From Pelagihabitans sp963710535 (GTDB taxonomy: Bacteria; Bacteroidota; Bacteroidia; Flavobacteriales; Flavobacteriaceae): 64,000 bases of DNA. The stretch's first letter is position 1; every line of letters begins with the position of its first letter. The notes under the pieces are model-generated. The model did no database searches, had not been told where the DNA came from, and saw only the letters and a list, made by a program, of their open reading frames with translations. The position numbers were made by a program, and so were the translations under genes. Where the stretch lies: NCBI GenBank assembly GCA_963710535.1, contig CAVQAW010000004.1, positions 248,001 to 312,000 of the forward strand, read 5' to 3'. This document shows, piece by piece, positions 8,010 through 16,717 of the stretch.

Positions 8010-8996
8010 CTATGCGTTGTATTTGAGCTGAATGTACACCGGAAAATGGTCGCTGTACCCTCCCAAATATTTTCTTCCCGCGAAGGTTCGGAAGGGCATG
8101 CCCTTGTATTTGCCCCTTGGCTCGGCCAAAAAAGGTCGGTCGAAGATATTGGCCTCGGTGAAGCTATGGGTCCCCTTTTCGTAATTCAAAAAATTGTGCG
8201 AAAAAATAATTTGATCGAACATGTTCCACTCCTTCTTGTAATTTGCCGTGCCCCTCAAGGGCGACCCTAACTGTTCCGATGGATTGTATAGATTAGACAT
8301 TTGCATGAGTGACCGCATACTCATGGAATCAGGATTGTCATTAAAATCGCCCATAATGATATAGTTCGAATCGGGATGTTCCGCTTCGATGCCGGCGATA
8401 AACGATTTTAAGGTCTCGGCGGCCTTAATGCGCTTGTACTCCGTTTCCAAGACCCCATCCCGGCGCGATGGCCAATGATTGACGAAAAGATGAAGGAGTT
8501 CCCCATTGAGTTTTCCACGCACATAGAGAATGTCCCTGGTGGTATCGCGAATCCCGTTGAGATTGTCTACGATCAGCGCAACAGGGGCTGAATGAAGTAC
8601 TTCAAAATACGCCTTATGATAGATCAGTGCCGCATCGATGCCCCGCTCATCGGGGGAATCATAGTGCACATAACCATAAGAGGATCGGTGTAAGGGATCG
8701 GTGGCGATCAGGTCTTGGATCACCCTTTTGTTCTCGACCTCGGCCACCCCTATCAGCACGGGCATGTCATGGGCCGTGTCCATCCCAATTTCAGAAATGG
8801 TCCTTGCCAATTTGGCCAGCTTGTGTTGGTATCGTTCCATAGACCACCGCATTTCCCCTTTGGGCGTATATGCAGCATCTAGGGTATGGTCATTGAATGC
8901 GGTGTCGAAAAGGTTCTCGAGATTATAAAAGGCGATACTGTGAAGGTTGACGGTTAATTTGACTTGTTGTTTCTTTTTGAAGAACGAAAAAAACAT
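8010..8996 (-). CDS. Endonuclease/exonuclease/phosphatase family protein
   Basis: The 328-residue protein has the EEP fold shared by DNase I, exonuclease III and sphingomyelinases. The metal and catalytic signatures visible are FYNLENLFD, VAEVENK, the VNHWPSRRDG stretch, IIMGDFNDNP and the final GYSDHFPVYIQL. There is no convincing signal peptide; the N-terminus (MFFSFFKKKQQ) is short and basic. The substrate, nucleic acid or phospholipid/phosphoester, cannot be told. It is divergent from hflX, with a minus-strand TATTTTTG box at 9025-9032. Confidence 0.83.
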   Translation of the reverse strand: MFFSFFKKKQQVKLTVNLHSIAFYNLENLFDTAFNDHTLDAAYTPKGEMRWSMERYQHKLAKLARTISEIGMDTAHDMPVLIGVAEVENKRVIQDLIATDPLHRSSYGYVHYDSPDERGIDAALIYHKAYFEVLHSAPVALIVDNLNGIRDTTRDILYVRGKLNGELLHLFVNHWPSRRDGVLETEYKRIKAAETLKSFIAGIEAEHPDSNYIIMGDFNDNPDSMSMRSLMQMSNLYNPSEQLGSPLRGTANYKKEWNMFDQIIFSHNFLNYEKGTHSFTEANIFDRPFLAEPRGKYKGMPFRTFAGRKYLGGYSDHFPVYIQLKYNA

Positions 8997-9024
8997 GAAT
9001 GGGCTCGTTTAGATTTTAAATTTA

Positions 9025-9032
9025 CAAAAATA
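9025..9032 (-). promoter_or_regulatory. Promoter -7 box for the EEP-family gene
   Basis: The minus strand reads TATTTTTG, 28 nt before the ATG at 8996. It lies back-to-back with the hflX box 17 nt away. Confidence 0.5.
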
Positions 9033-9049
9033 GCTTGGCAAGTATTGCG

Positions 9050-9057
9050 TAGCTTTG
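9050..9057 (+). promoter_or_regulatory. Promoter -7 box for hflX
   Basis: TAGCTTTG matches TAnnTTTG and ends 16 nt before the hflX ATG at 9074. Confidence 0.5.
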
Positions 9058-9073
9058 TGCTTTACTTGAACAA

Positions 9074-10286
9074 ATGATTGAAAAGAAATCGATAGAATAT
9101 GAAAAGGTGGTGCTGATCGGCGTTATTAACCGCGAACAGGACGAGGCCAAAGTAAAAGAGTATCTCGATGAACTCGAATTCCTCACCTATACCGCCGGAG
9201 GCGAAGTATACAAAAGATTCGTACAAAAGGTTGACCTGCCCAATCCAAAAACGTTGATCGGCAGTGGCAAAATGATGGAGGTGGAAGCCTATGTGAACGA
9301 TAATGAAATCGGCACGGTGGTTTTCGATGATTCCCTTTCCCCGGCACAACAACGCAACATCGAAAAACAACTTCGTTGCAAAATTTTGGACCGTACAGGT
9401 CTCATCCTCGATATCTTTGCACAACGGGCCCAGACCAGTTATGCCCGGACACAGGTTGAGCTGGCTCAATATGAATATCTTTTGCCAAGGCTCACCGGAC
9501 TTTGGACCCACTTGGAACGACAAAAAGGGAGGTATCGGGATGCGGGGGCCCGGGGAAACGGAAATCGAAACCGATAGGCGAATCGTTCGGGACCGGATTA
9601 CCCTACTCAAGAAAAAATTGCTGAAAATCGATCGCCAAATGGAAACCCAAAGGGGCAACCGTGGCGCCCTGGTGCGGGTAGCGCTCGTGGGCTATACGAA
9701 CGTAGGCAAATCTACCCTGATGAACGTGATCAGCAAGAGCGATGTCTTTGCCGAAGACAAACTCTTTGCCACCTTGGATACCACGGTACGCAAAGTGGTG
9801 ATCGGCAACCTTCCTTTTCTGCTGAGCGATACGGTAGGATTTATCCGCAAACTGCCCACCCAATTGATCGAGAGCTTCAAAAGCACCCTGGATGAGGTGC
9901 GGGAGGCCGATTTGCTGCTTCACGTGGTCGATATTTCCCATCCTCAGTTCGAACAACAGATCGATTCTGTGAACAAAATCTTGTCAGAAATAAAGAGCGG
10001 TAACAAACGCACGATCATGGTCTTCAATAAAATAGATAAGTACAAAAATAAGACCATTGCCAACGACGACCTGACTACCGAGAAGACAAGCGAACATTTC
10101 ACCATAGAAGAATGGAAGAACACCTGGATGCAGCGTGTGGGCGATAATGCCCTGTTCATCTCTGCCCTGAATCAGCAAAACCTCGATGAGTTCCGCAAAA
10201 GGGTCTACGAAGAAGTGCGGGACATCCATGTTACCCGATTCCCCTATAACAATTTTCTGTACCCCGAATATTTGGAAGAACTCTAA
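9074..10286 (+). pseudogene. hflX: Ribosome-associated GTPase HflX, split by a one-base frameshift
   Basis: HflX binds the 50S subunit and rescues or splits stalled ribosomes. The N-terminal nucleotide-binding domain is read from 9074 in one frame (LIGSGKMMEVEAYV, FDDSLSPAQQRNIEKQL) up to LERQKG. The family then requires GGIGMRGPGETEIETDRR, which is in the next frame. The break lies in the AAAAAGGG run at 9522-9529: dropping one base there restores a single frame of about 403 codons, the usual length. The uncorrected first frame stops at 9577 after 167 residues and lacks the GTPase. The second frame holds the G1 motif GYTNVGKST, DTVGFI and NKID. Both halves are otherwise well conserved, so the lesion is very recent or is a sequence error. 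Confidence 0.88.
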
Positions 10287-10347
10287 ATACACCATAATTA
10301 GATTTCAATGCCATCCATTCATCGGAGAAATGAAACCGTTGGTATTT

Positions 10348-10384
10348 TTCACAACATATCAGAAAGGGTTCACAACAATAATTT
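10348..10384 (+). repeat. Dispersed 37-nt intergenic element, copy A
   Basis: The element begins with TTCACAACA, has 12 nt, then TTCACAACA again and an AATAATTT end. Copies B (10663-10699) and C (37669-37705, minus) have the same length and spacing. Similarity between A and B continues weakly for about 45 nt downstream. Confidence 0.65.
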
Positions 10385-10432
10385 AGGGATAAGAAGGTTC
10401 TTGCTTAGTTTTACATTGTGATTGAGTGAAGG

Positions 10433-10449
10433 TATTGGTTGAACCAATA
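10433..10449. promoter_or_regulatory. Perfect 17-bp palindrome
   Basis: TATTGGTT and AACCAATA flank one central G. It could be an operator or a hairpin; nothing links it to a regulator. Confidence 0.35.
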
Positions 10450-10516
10450 ATAAACCATCCGACAGTTAAGATTAAAATTTTTACTTGATATAAGTACATG
10501 CAACAAACCTACTTTG

Positions 10517-10548
10517 AAAAAAACCCCGATCCCCATCGGGGTTTTTTT
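10517..10548. terminator. Bidirectional Rho-independent terminator
   Basis: The stem CCCCGAT with ATCGGGG closes a CCCC loop and is flanked by seven A and seven T residues, so it works in both directions. It probably ends hflX transcription or a short RNA from this region. Confidence 0.85.
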
Positions 10549-10662
10549 ATTCCCGGAAATAGGATTTCAACTTTCAAGGTGGGGACATAAACCGGTGACG
10601 ATTAAACACGATTTGGAATCATACCCTCACTTCAACTTGAAACACAGACAGTAATGGCCTAC

Positions 10663-10699
10663 TTCACAACAAGTCTGAAGCAGTTCACAACAAAAATTT
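10663..10699 (+). repeat. Dispersed 37-nt intergenic element, copy B
   Basis: It has the same architecture as copy A: TTCACAACA twice with a 21-nt period, then AAAATTT. The second half, AAGCAGTTCACAACAA, is identical to copy C. Upstream flanks of B and C also share ACAG and GGCCT words. Confidence 0.65.
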
Positions 10700-10831
10700 A
10701 AAGATGTAAGGCTTTGTGCCTACATTCGGATTGTATTTGAGATTTAGTGTTTATGCTCCCAAATCACCTAAGCTTAATCTTATAGTTCGATTTTTATTGA
10801 CTGTAACCAAATTTTACACGACCTACTTAAC

Positions 10832-10860
10832 AAAAAAAATCCCCGGCCAATGCCGGGGAT
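10832..10860 (-). terminator. Terminator of the DUF3078 gene
   Basis: On the minus strand the stem ATCCCCGGC with GCCGGGGAT (4-nt loop) is followed by a run of eight T residues, 28 nt past the stop. Confidence 0.88.
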
Positions 10861-10887
10861 CTTTTATTTGTAATCGTCACAATCCAT

Positions 10888-11820
10888 TTAAAAGGAATAA
10901 TTAATGCCGAACATCCAATAACTCTGGGTCTTCACATCGATATTGTCGAAAGTGGGTGCTGGCGTTGGAACGGGGGTTTGTGCCAAGGCATTGGCCAACG
11001 ATTCCTGTTTGTTGTTTCGCAGACCAAACTCAAATCCCAAACCGATTCCCTTCCACAAGGTATACCCAAAAGAGTTGATCCATGTCCAATTCGACAGATC
11101 GCTGCTCTTATAGCTTTGAAAGGTCGAAAAATTGGTCTTAAAATTGATCAAGCCTATTTTTCGGGTGTAATCCACTAAAATTTTAGCTCCGGTCGACGAT
11201 TGGTATACGGCATCTTCCTTGGCGAAAACAAAGTTATAGTTCAAGGGATGAACCACCACGACCATATCGGGGATGGGTGTCCAAGTGGCCCCCACACCAA
11301 GATCTAAATATCCCGGATCATTAAAATTATTGATGATCGAGGTACGGTATTCGCCCATGCCCGAAATCGCGAATTTTTCATTCAACTTTTGCCCATATAA
11401 GGATACGATGTTAAAAACATCTGTGGTCCCCTTAAAACTGTCATTGTCGTTGGGATTGTCCTTGTCATCCAATTTTACCCATTGCAGGTTGACATTTGCC
11501 GAATTTCTCCAGAAAAATTTATCTTGGTTCAGGTTGGCAAAAGCGTTGATCGTGGCCCCGATGTTACCGGCGTTGTTATTGGGCGTGCCTTGACTGTACC
11601 AGTTGTTGAAGCTTGAAATGTTCGCCCCAATGGTGCCAAAAGCGCCCTTTTTCCACCCTGGAAGGGCGTCGATCTGGGCCTGAAGCGCATCTACCCGACT
11701 TTGAATGGCCGCAATCGAATCCTTTTTGGGGGCTTGCTCCCCTCGAAGCTCCTCTGCAGTTTGCGAAAAGACTGCCGAAACAGAGAACACGGCAACCATG
11801 GTAATGATACTGGTTTTCAT
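10888..11820 (-). CDS. DUF3078 family outer-membrane-type protein
   Basis: The 310-residue product has a signal peptide (MKTSIITMVAVFSVSAVFSQ), a short coiled-coil-like segment around DSIAAIQSRVDALQAQIDAL, and then a long beta-rich region ending in an aromatic residue (MFGINYSF), as in outer-membrane barrels. It fits the DUF3078 family of Bacteroidota, whose function is unknown. The start at ATG 11820 is chosen because a TACATTTG box (11854-11861) overlaps the codons of the longer frame. It lies 78 nt downstream of the suf operon's last gene and may be transcribed from both promoters. Confidence 0.78.
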   Translation of the reverse strand: MKTSIITMVAVFSVSAVFSQTAEELRGEQAPKKDSIAAIQSRVDALQAQIDALPGWKKGAFGTIGANISSFNNWYSQGTPNNNAGNIGATINAFANLNQDKFFWRNSANVNLQWVKLDDKDNPNDNDSFKGTTDVFNIVSLYGQKLNEKFAISGMGEYRTSIINNFNDPGYLDLGVGATWTPIPDMVVVVHPLNYNFVFAKEDAVYQSSTGAKILVDYTRKIGLINFKTNFSTFQSYKSSDLSNWTWINSFGYTLWKGIGLGFEFGLRNNKQESLANALAQTPVPTPAPTFDNIDVKTQSYWMFGINYSF

Positions 11821-11853
11821 AAGCGTTATATTAAATTTTAGTAAAACGAGGGG

Positions 11854-11861
11854 CAAATGTA
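11854..11861 (-). promoter_or_regulatory. Promoter -7 box for the DUF3078 gene
   Basis: The minus strand reads TACATTTG, 33 nt before ATG 11820. CAACAATT words repeat just upstream (11863-11900). Confidence 0.45.
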
Positions 11862-11898
11862 ACAATTGTCAACAACAATTGAACGATCTTATCAACAA

Positions 11899-12435
11899 TT
11901 ATCGTTTTTTGTAAAGTGGCACTGCCGAGCAGGCTTCCCCGTACATCAGGGACTTGGCGATGGGTTTTAGTCTTGCAGTTATCCACAGATAGGCGTTGGA
12001 AGGTACCGGCTTTTTACTACAGCCTTTGATGATCACCATTTTGTCTTTATAGGTAGACAAATCCAAGTTTTGGATGACATCGCTATAGAGATGGCTTTCC
12101 AGATCTTCGAGGTCGCCCAACACCATGGTTCGGGCAAAGGGCTGCAATTTTGTGGCCACAAGCATATAGGCCCATCCGGGCACGATGGCATCGCTGGAAC
12201 AGCCCAGCGCTACATGGGCATCTTGATATTGGTCCCAGGAATGGAATTCCACGAAGTTTCGAAATTCCTTTTCTTTTAAAACGATCCCTTCATACAGCCA
12301 TTCTTTGATGTCAAGGAACACCCTTTTCCCTTTAGGATAATAATCCTCAAGGTCGAAAGTAATGAGCTTGCTGGCCGCAACCCTATTGGGTATGGGTTCT
12401 GTATCTTGGTTCACTGGTTCGAACGGTTTATGCAT
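11899..12435 (-). CDS. DUF2480 family protein of the suf operon
   Basis: The 178-residue soluble protein matches the DUF2480 pattern NRVAASKLITFDLEDYYP, DIKEWLYEGIVLKEKEFR and VALGCSSDAIVPGWAYMLV. The family is found beside suf genes in Bacteroidota and has no assigned activity. The conserved Cys in LGCSSDAI could matter for Fe-S chemistry, but that is a guess. ATG 12435 is used because the longer frame begins with TTG. It is the last gene of the suf cluster. Confidence 0.8.
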   Translation of the reverse strand: MHKPFEPVNQDTEPIPNRVAASKLITFDLEDYYPKGKRVFLDIKEWLYEGIVLKEKEFRNFVEFHSWDQYQDAHVALGCSSDAIVPGWAYMLVATKLQPFARTMVLGDLEDLESHLYSDVIQNLDLSTYKDKMVIIKGCSKKPVPSNAYLWITARLKPIAKSLMYGEACSAVPLYKKR

Positions 12436-12459
12436 TAAGGGTGCCAATGCTTCTTTCGG

Positions 12460-12789
12460 TCATAGGAGCCCAAGTTCCAATTTGGCCTCCTCACTCATCA
12501 GGTCTTGGGTCCATGGGGGATCAAAGGTAATCTCAACCTCCGCATCCTTGACCAGATCCAAGGATTTCACCTTTTCCTCGACCTCAACCGGCAATGATTC
12601 GGCCACGGGACAGTTCGGGGAAGTCAGGGTCATCAATATTTTCACCTCATTGTCTTCATTGACGAAGACATCATAGATCAGACCGAGTTCGTAAATGTCG
12701 ACCGGAATCTCAGGGTCGTATATCGTTTTAAGGACGTTTACTATTTTTTCCCCAAGTTCTTGGGTGTCTATGGTAGTCTCTTCGCTCAT
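12460..12789 (-). CDS. SUF-system Fe-S assembly protein, DUF59/MIP18 domain (SufT-like)
   Basis: The 109-residue DUF59 domain is associated with maturation of Fe-S proteins. It shows the family core KTIYDPEIPVDIYELGLIYD, then TLTSPNCPVAESLP with the conserved Cys in the TSPNCP motif, and ITFDPPWTQDLMSEEAK. It lies between sufE and the DUF2480 gene on the same strand with short gaps, so it belongs to the operon. Confidence 0.88.
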   Translation of the reverse strand: MSEETTIDTQELGEKIVNVLKTIYDPEIPVDIYELGLIYDVFVNEDNEVKILMTLTSPNCPVAESLPVEVEEKVKSLDLVKDAEVEITFDPPWTQDLMSEEAKLELGLL

Positions 12790-12843
12790 CTTGCTTCAAT
12801 TTTATGGTTGCCTGCTTCTTTAACCTTCACGATTCCCTGAAGA

Positions 12844-13266
12844 TTACCCCAACTGGGTCTGATAGGCCACGGCATACAGTTTTAATTGTTTGATCATGCT
12901 TACGAGCCCGTTTGCACGGGTCGGACTTAAATGTTCCTTCAAACCAATGTCATCGATAAATTGGGTATCGGCCTCAATGATGTCTTTAGGTTTCTGATTG
13001 CTAAAGGCACGGATCAAAATGGCGATGATGCCCTTGGTGATGATGGCTTCACTATCGGCGGTAAACAGGAGTTTATCGTCTTGTAATTCCGCGTGCACCC
13101 AAACCTTGCTTTGGCATCCTTTGATGATATTGTCTTCGGTTCTGTATTTGTCATCGATGAGCGGAAGCGACTTGCCCAGCTCGATCATATATTCATAGCG
13201 CTGCATCCAGTCATCGAACATCGAAAATTCCTCTACAATTTCATTTTGAATTTCTTTTATGGTCAT
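12844..13266 (-). CDS. sufE: Cysteine desulfuration protein SufE
   Basis: SufE accepts persulfide sulfur from SufS and passes it to the SufBCD scaffold. The 140-residue protein has the acceptor cysteine in DNIIKGCQSKVWV (near residue 50) and the final LSPTRANGLVSMIKQ. ATG 13266 (MTIKEIQ) is the normal start; the frame extends upstream without family similarity. It follows sufS by about 75 nt. Confidence 0.93.
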   Translation of the reverse strand: MTIKEIQNEIVEEFSMFDDWMQRYEYMIELGKSLPLIDDKYRTEDNIIKGCQSKVWVHAELQDDKLLFTADSEAIITKGIIAILIRAFSNQKPKDIIEADTQFIDDIGLKEHLSPTRANGLVSMIKQLKLYAVAYQTQLG

Positions 13267-13341
13267 GCGTTGAATTTGAACAAAATTACGACAAGTCGGG
13301 TAGCTATTCAATACCCCTCGGGAATCCTGTGCCCCACTGCC

Positions 13342-14568
13342 TTATTGAAGCATCGACTGTGCCTTTTTAACGCCTTGCACAAGGACATCTATTTCTTCTT
13401 TTGTATTATAGAAACTAAAACTGGCGCGAACCGTTCCAGGAATTTTATAAAAATCCATGATGGGCTGGGCGCAATGGTGCCCGGTTCTTACGGCAATCCC
13501 CATCTTGTCGAGGATCGTGCCGATGTCGTAGGGATGGATACCTTCGATATTAAAGGAAATCACAGCGGTCTTGCTTTTGGCAGTGCCGTAAATTTTCAAT
13601 CCTTCGATCTGCAACAGTTGTTCGGTGGCATAGACCAAAAGTTCGTGTTCATAAGCAGCGATTGCTTCGAACCCGATTCGGTCCATATAATCCAATGCGG
13701 CCCCAAAGGCAATACCGCCACAAATATCCGGTGTCCCTGCCTCGAACTTATGCGGAAGGTCGGCATAGGTGGTTTTTTCAAAGGTAACCTCAGCGATCAT
13801 CTCGCCCCCTCCTTGGTAGGGAGGCAGCTTGTTCAACCAGGTTTCTTTGCCATATAACATACCCACCCCCGTTGGTCCACAAAGCTTATGGGCGGACGCC
13901 GTATAAAAATCAACATCGAGTTTCTGCAAATCGGGTTTGATGTGGGCAGCCGCTTGGGCACCGTCGATCAATACCGCTGCACCCACGCGATGTGCCGCTT
14001 CTATAATGGCTTCAATGGGATTGATTGTCCCCAAGGCATTGGAAACATGGTTACAAAACACCAATTTGGTTTTGGGGCTTAACAAGCGGTGATATTCTGC
14101 CATCACCAACTCCCCTTCAAGGTTCATGGGAATCACCTTTAAGATGGCACCCGTTCGCTCACACAACATTTGCCAAGGCACAATATTTGAATGGTGCTCC
14201 ATGGCTGAAACCAAAAGCTCGTCGCCTTTTTTTAACAGGGAAGTAAATCCTTGGGCGACCAAATTGATGCTATGGGTGGTGCCGGAGGTAAAAATGATTT
14301 CATGGGGCTTGGCCGCGTTGAAATGCTGCTGTATTTTCTGCCGCGCCTGTTCATACTTGTCGGTAGCCTCCTGTGAAAGGGCATGCACGCCCCTATGGAT
14401 ATTGGCATTGTAATTTGAATAGTAATCTACGATGACGTCAATGACCTGCTTGGGCGTTTGGGAGGTAGCGGCATTGTCAAAATATACCAACGGATAGCCA
14501 TTGACCTTCCTTTTGAGGATGGGAAAGTCTTTCCTTATGGTAGCGATATCCAATGACGTTGCGATCAT
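13342..14568 (-). CDS. sufS: Cysteine desulfurase SufS
   Basis: This PLP enzyme releases sulfur from cysteine as enzyme-bound persulfide. The 408-residue protein shows VYFDNAATSQTP, the PLP lysine in ASAHKLCGPTG, and the catalytic cysteine in RTGHHCAQPIMDF followed by RASFSFYNT. The ATG at 14568 lies one base past the sufD stop (TAG-T-ATG), which fixes the start and suggests coupled translation. Confidence 0.96.
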   Translation of the reverse strand: MIATSLDIATIRKDFPILKRKVNGYPLVYFDNAATSQTPKQVIDVIVDYYSNYNANIHRGVHALSQEATDKYEQARQKIQQHFNAAKPHEIIFTSGTTHSINLVAQGFTSLLKKGDELLVSAMEHHSNIVPWQMLCERTGAILKVIPMNLEGELVMAEYHRLLSPKTKLVFCNHVSNALGTINPIEAIIEAAHRVGAAVLIDGAQAAAHIKPDLQKLDVDFYTASAHKLCGPTGVGMLYGKETWLNKLPPYQGGGEMIAEVTFEKTTYADLPHKFEAGTPDICGGIAFGAALDYMDRIGFEAIAAYEHELLVYATEQLLQIEGLKIYGTAKSKTAVISFNIEGIHPYDIGTILDKMGIAVRTGHHCAQPIMDFYKIPGTVRASFSFYNTKEEIDVLVQGVKKAQSMLQ

Positions 14569-14569
14569 A

Positions 14570-15886
14570 CTATAATTCGAAACCCAAACGAACACCCAAC
14601 TTATTGGCTATTAGTTTGTTGATTCTTGTTTTTAATTCAGGTATGCGAACGCTTTGCAATACATTGTTGGCAAAGGCGTACATCAACAGGGCCCTTGCTT
14701 CCTTTTTTGGGATGCCACGGGTTTGTAGATAAAATAAGGCCTCTTCGTCTAATTGGCCAATGGTACAGCCATGGGAGCACTTCACATCATCTGCAAATAT
14801 TTCCAGTTGCGGTTTGGTATTGATGGTGGCCTTGTCACTGATCAGAATATTGTTGTTCTGTTGAAAGGCGTTGGTTTTTTGGGCTATCTTATCCACGATG
14901 ATCTTCCCGTTGAACACCCCTGTGCTGTTCTCGCCATAAATGCCCTTATAATCTTGATGGCTCTCGCAATTGGGCTCGATATGGTGTACCAAGGTATGGT
15001 GGTCTACCAACTGTTTCTCGCCTAGAATGGTCACCCCTTTAAGGGTAGAATCGATATACTCCCCATTCTGATAGAAATTGAGGTTGTTCCTGGTCAACTT
15101 ACCGCCAAAGGAGAAAGTATGTACGCTCACCGCGCTTTTACTTTTCTGATTGATGTAGGTATTATCGATCAAAGAAGCGGTACTGAGGTCGTTCTGTACC
15201 TTATAATAATCCAAAATAGCGTTCTTTGCGGCATATATTTCCGTTACCGAATTGGTGAGCACCTCATTGGCAGTCAGACTTTGATGTCGTTCAATGACCT
15301 GCAGTTCCGCATTTTCCTCAACAATGATCAGGCTTCGTGGTTGTAACATCAATGCCGTTTCATTGCCCGAAGCGAAATGGATGATCTCAACGGGTTTTTT
15401 TGGCATTTTGTTCTTGGGGATATAGATATAGGCCCCTTCCCTGCTGAAAGCTGTGTTCAAAGTGGTCAAAGAATCGTCTTTCGAGGCCACTTTGTTAAAA
15501 TACACATCGATGATCTGTTTGTACATCGGTTTGGTCAGTGCCGAACTCATCAGGCAGATATCCACCCCGTCATGCGTGGTTTCAGACAAGTAGGAACTAT
15601 AAATCCCATCGATAAACACTATTTTATAGGTGTCGATCTCGTGCAAAAAGTACTTCTTGACATCTTTGTATTCCAGCGCGTTCACCTCCTTTGGAAAGAT
15701 GCTGAAATCTACTTTTTGTAAACTATTGAGCGAAGTATATTTCCAAGCCTCCTCTTTTTTGGTAGGAAACCCCTTGTTTTCAAAATTCCGCATGGCTTCG
15801 GAGCGCACATCGTGAACCGGATGGTCGATGTCGACGTTGTTCTCGAACGCCATGAATGAGGAAATCAATTTATCTTTTAAATCCAT
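14570..15886 (-). CDS. sufD: Fe-S cluster scaffold protein SufD
   Basis: SufD forms the SufBC2D scaffold and helps iron delivery. The 438-residue product has the conserved KEEAWKYTS at its N-terminal end and, towards the C-terminus, CSHGCTIGQLDEEALFYLQTRGI, with the ligand-type Cys and His. I take the start at ATG 15886 (MDLKDKL), the typical N-terminus; an ATG at 15898 would add MPRK. It lies between sufC and sufS in the operon. Confidence 0.94.
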   Translation of the reverse strand: MDLKDKLISSFMAFENNVDIDHPVHDVRSEAMRNFENKGFPTKKEEAWKYTSLNSLQKVDFSIFPKEVNALEYKDVKKYFLHEIDTYKIVFIDGIYSSYLSETTHDGVDICLMSSALTKPMYKQIIDVYFNKVASKDDSLTTLNTAFSREGAYIYIPKNKMPKKPVEIIHFASGNETALMLQPRSLIIVEENAELQVIERHQSLTANEVLTNSVTEIYAAKNAILDYYKVQNDLSTASLIDNTYINQKSKSAVSVHTFSFGGKLTRNNLNFYQNGEYIDSTLKGVTILGEKQLVDHHTLVHHIEPNCESHQDYKGIYGENSTGVFNGKIIVDKIAQKTNAFQQNNNILISDKATINTKPQLEIFADDVKCSHGCTIGQLDEEALFYLQTRGIPKKEARALLMYAFANNVLQSVRIPELKTRINKLIANKLGVRLGFEL

Positions 15887-15958
15887 TTTTCTGGGCATAC
15901 TGTAAGCAACGTATCACCGGCGGGATATCCACTGCCGAAGCTACGTTGCCTGATTCAT

Positions 15959-16711
15959 TTACATCACTACTTCATTTTTTAGCCAATCGTAACCCTTTTC
16001 TTCCAATTCAAGAGCCAGGTCTTTGCCGCCCGACTTCACAATCTTCCCATTGTGCAGCACGTGAACGAAATCGGGCACAATATATTCCAGCAACCTTTGG
16101 TAATGGGTGATCACGATAACAGCATTTTTCTTGCTTTTTAGTTTATTCACCCCATTGGCCACGATTCTAAGCGCATCGATATCCAAGCCAGAATCGGTTT
16201 CATCAAGGATGGCCAATTTTGGATCGAGGATTGCCAATTGAAAAATTTCGTTTCGTTTTTTCTCCCCTCCGGAAAAACCCTCGTTCAAAGATCTCGACAA
16301 AAACTTTCGATCGATTTCCAAAAGTTCCGATTTTTCACGGATCAGTTTCAACATTTCATTGGCGGGCATGTCTTCCAATCCTTTTGCCTTTCTCGATTCG
16401 TTGATGGCGGTCTTCATAAAGTTCGTGACGGTTACCCCTGGAATTTCAACTGGATACTGAAAGGAAAGGAAAATGCCCTTGTGTGCCCTTTCTTCAGGGG
16501 CTGTATCTTCTAGATTTTCCCCTTCGAGTTCTACCGATCCTTGGGTCACCTCAAACTCTTCTTTCCCTGCGATGACCGCTGCCAAGGTGCTCTTGCCCGA
16601 GCCATTGGGGCCCATGATGGCATGTACCTCGCCCGCATTCACTTGCAGATTGATTCCCCTTAGTATCTCTTTATCTTCTACCCGCGCGTGCAGGTCCGTA
16701 ATTTTCAACAT
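15959..16711 (-). CDS. sufC: Fe-S assembly ATPase SufC
   Basis: SufC is the cytosolic ABC-type ATPase that drives the SufBCD scaffold; it is not a transporter subunit. The 250-residue protein has Walker A GPNGSGKST, the signature FSGGEKKRNE, Walker B LAILDETDSGLDIDAL and the switch HYQRLLEYI. The start is 6 nt past the stop of the metallo-beta-lactamase gene. Confidence 0.96.
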   Translation of the reverse strand: MLKITDLHARVEDKEILRGINLQVNAGEVHAIMGPNGSGKSTLAAVIAGKEEFEVTQGSVELEGENLEDTAPEERAHKGIFLSFQYPVEIPGVTVTNFMKTAINESRKAKGLEDMPANEMLKLIREKSELLEIDRKFLSRSLNEGFSGGEKKRNEIFQLAILDPKLAILDETDSGLDIDALRIVANGVNKLKSKKNAVIVITHYQRLLEYIVPDFVHVLHNGKIVKSGGKDLALELEEKGYDWLKNEVVM

Positions 16712-16717
16712 GCTTCC

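Larger units (their letters stand above)
10287..10887. other. 600-bp intergenic region with two copies of a 37-nt element
   Basis: Between hflX and the convergent DUF3078 gene I see no credible protein gene. The region holds two copies of a dispersed 37-nt element (10348-10384 and 10663-10699), a 17-bp palindrome (10433-10449), a bidirectional terminator (10517-10548) and the DUF3078 terminator (10832-10860). Confidence 0.6.

Noticed and set aside
9522..9577. Programmed +1 frameshifting in hflX.
   Set aside because: There is no stop codon or known slippery signal at the shift, and a similar one-base shift in pepP makes mutation or sequence error the simpler reading.
10348..10699. The GTTGTGAA-like words suggested a CRISPR repeat remnant.
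   Set aside because: Only two copies 315 bp apart here and one 27 kb away; the internal 21-nt direct repeat is not a CRISPR repeat pattern, and no cas genes are present.
10663..10904. A 62-codon plus-strand frame from a GTG at 10716, following repeat copy B.
   Set aside because: It runs through the DUF3078 terminator hairpin and into the end of that gene on the other strand, and has no recognisable features.
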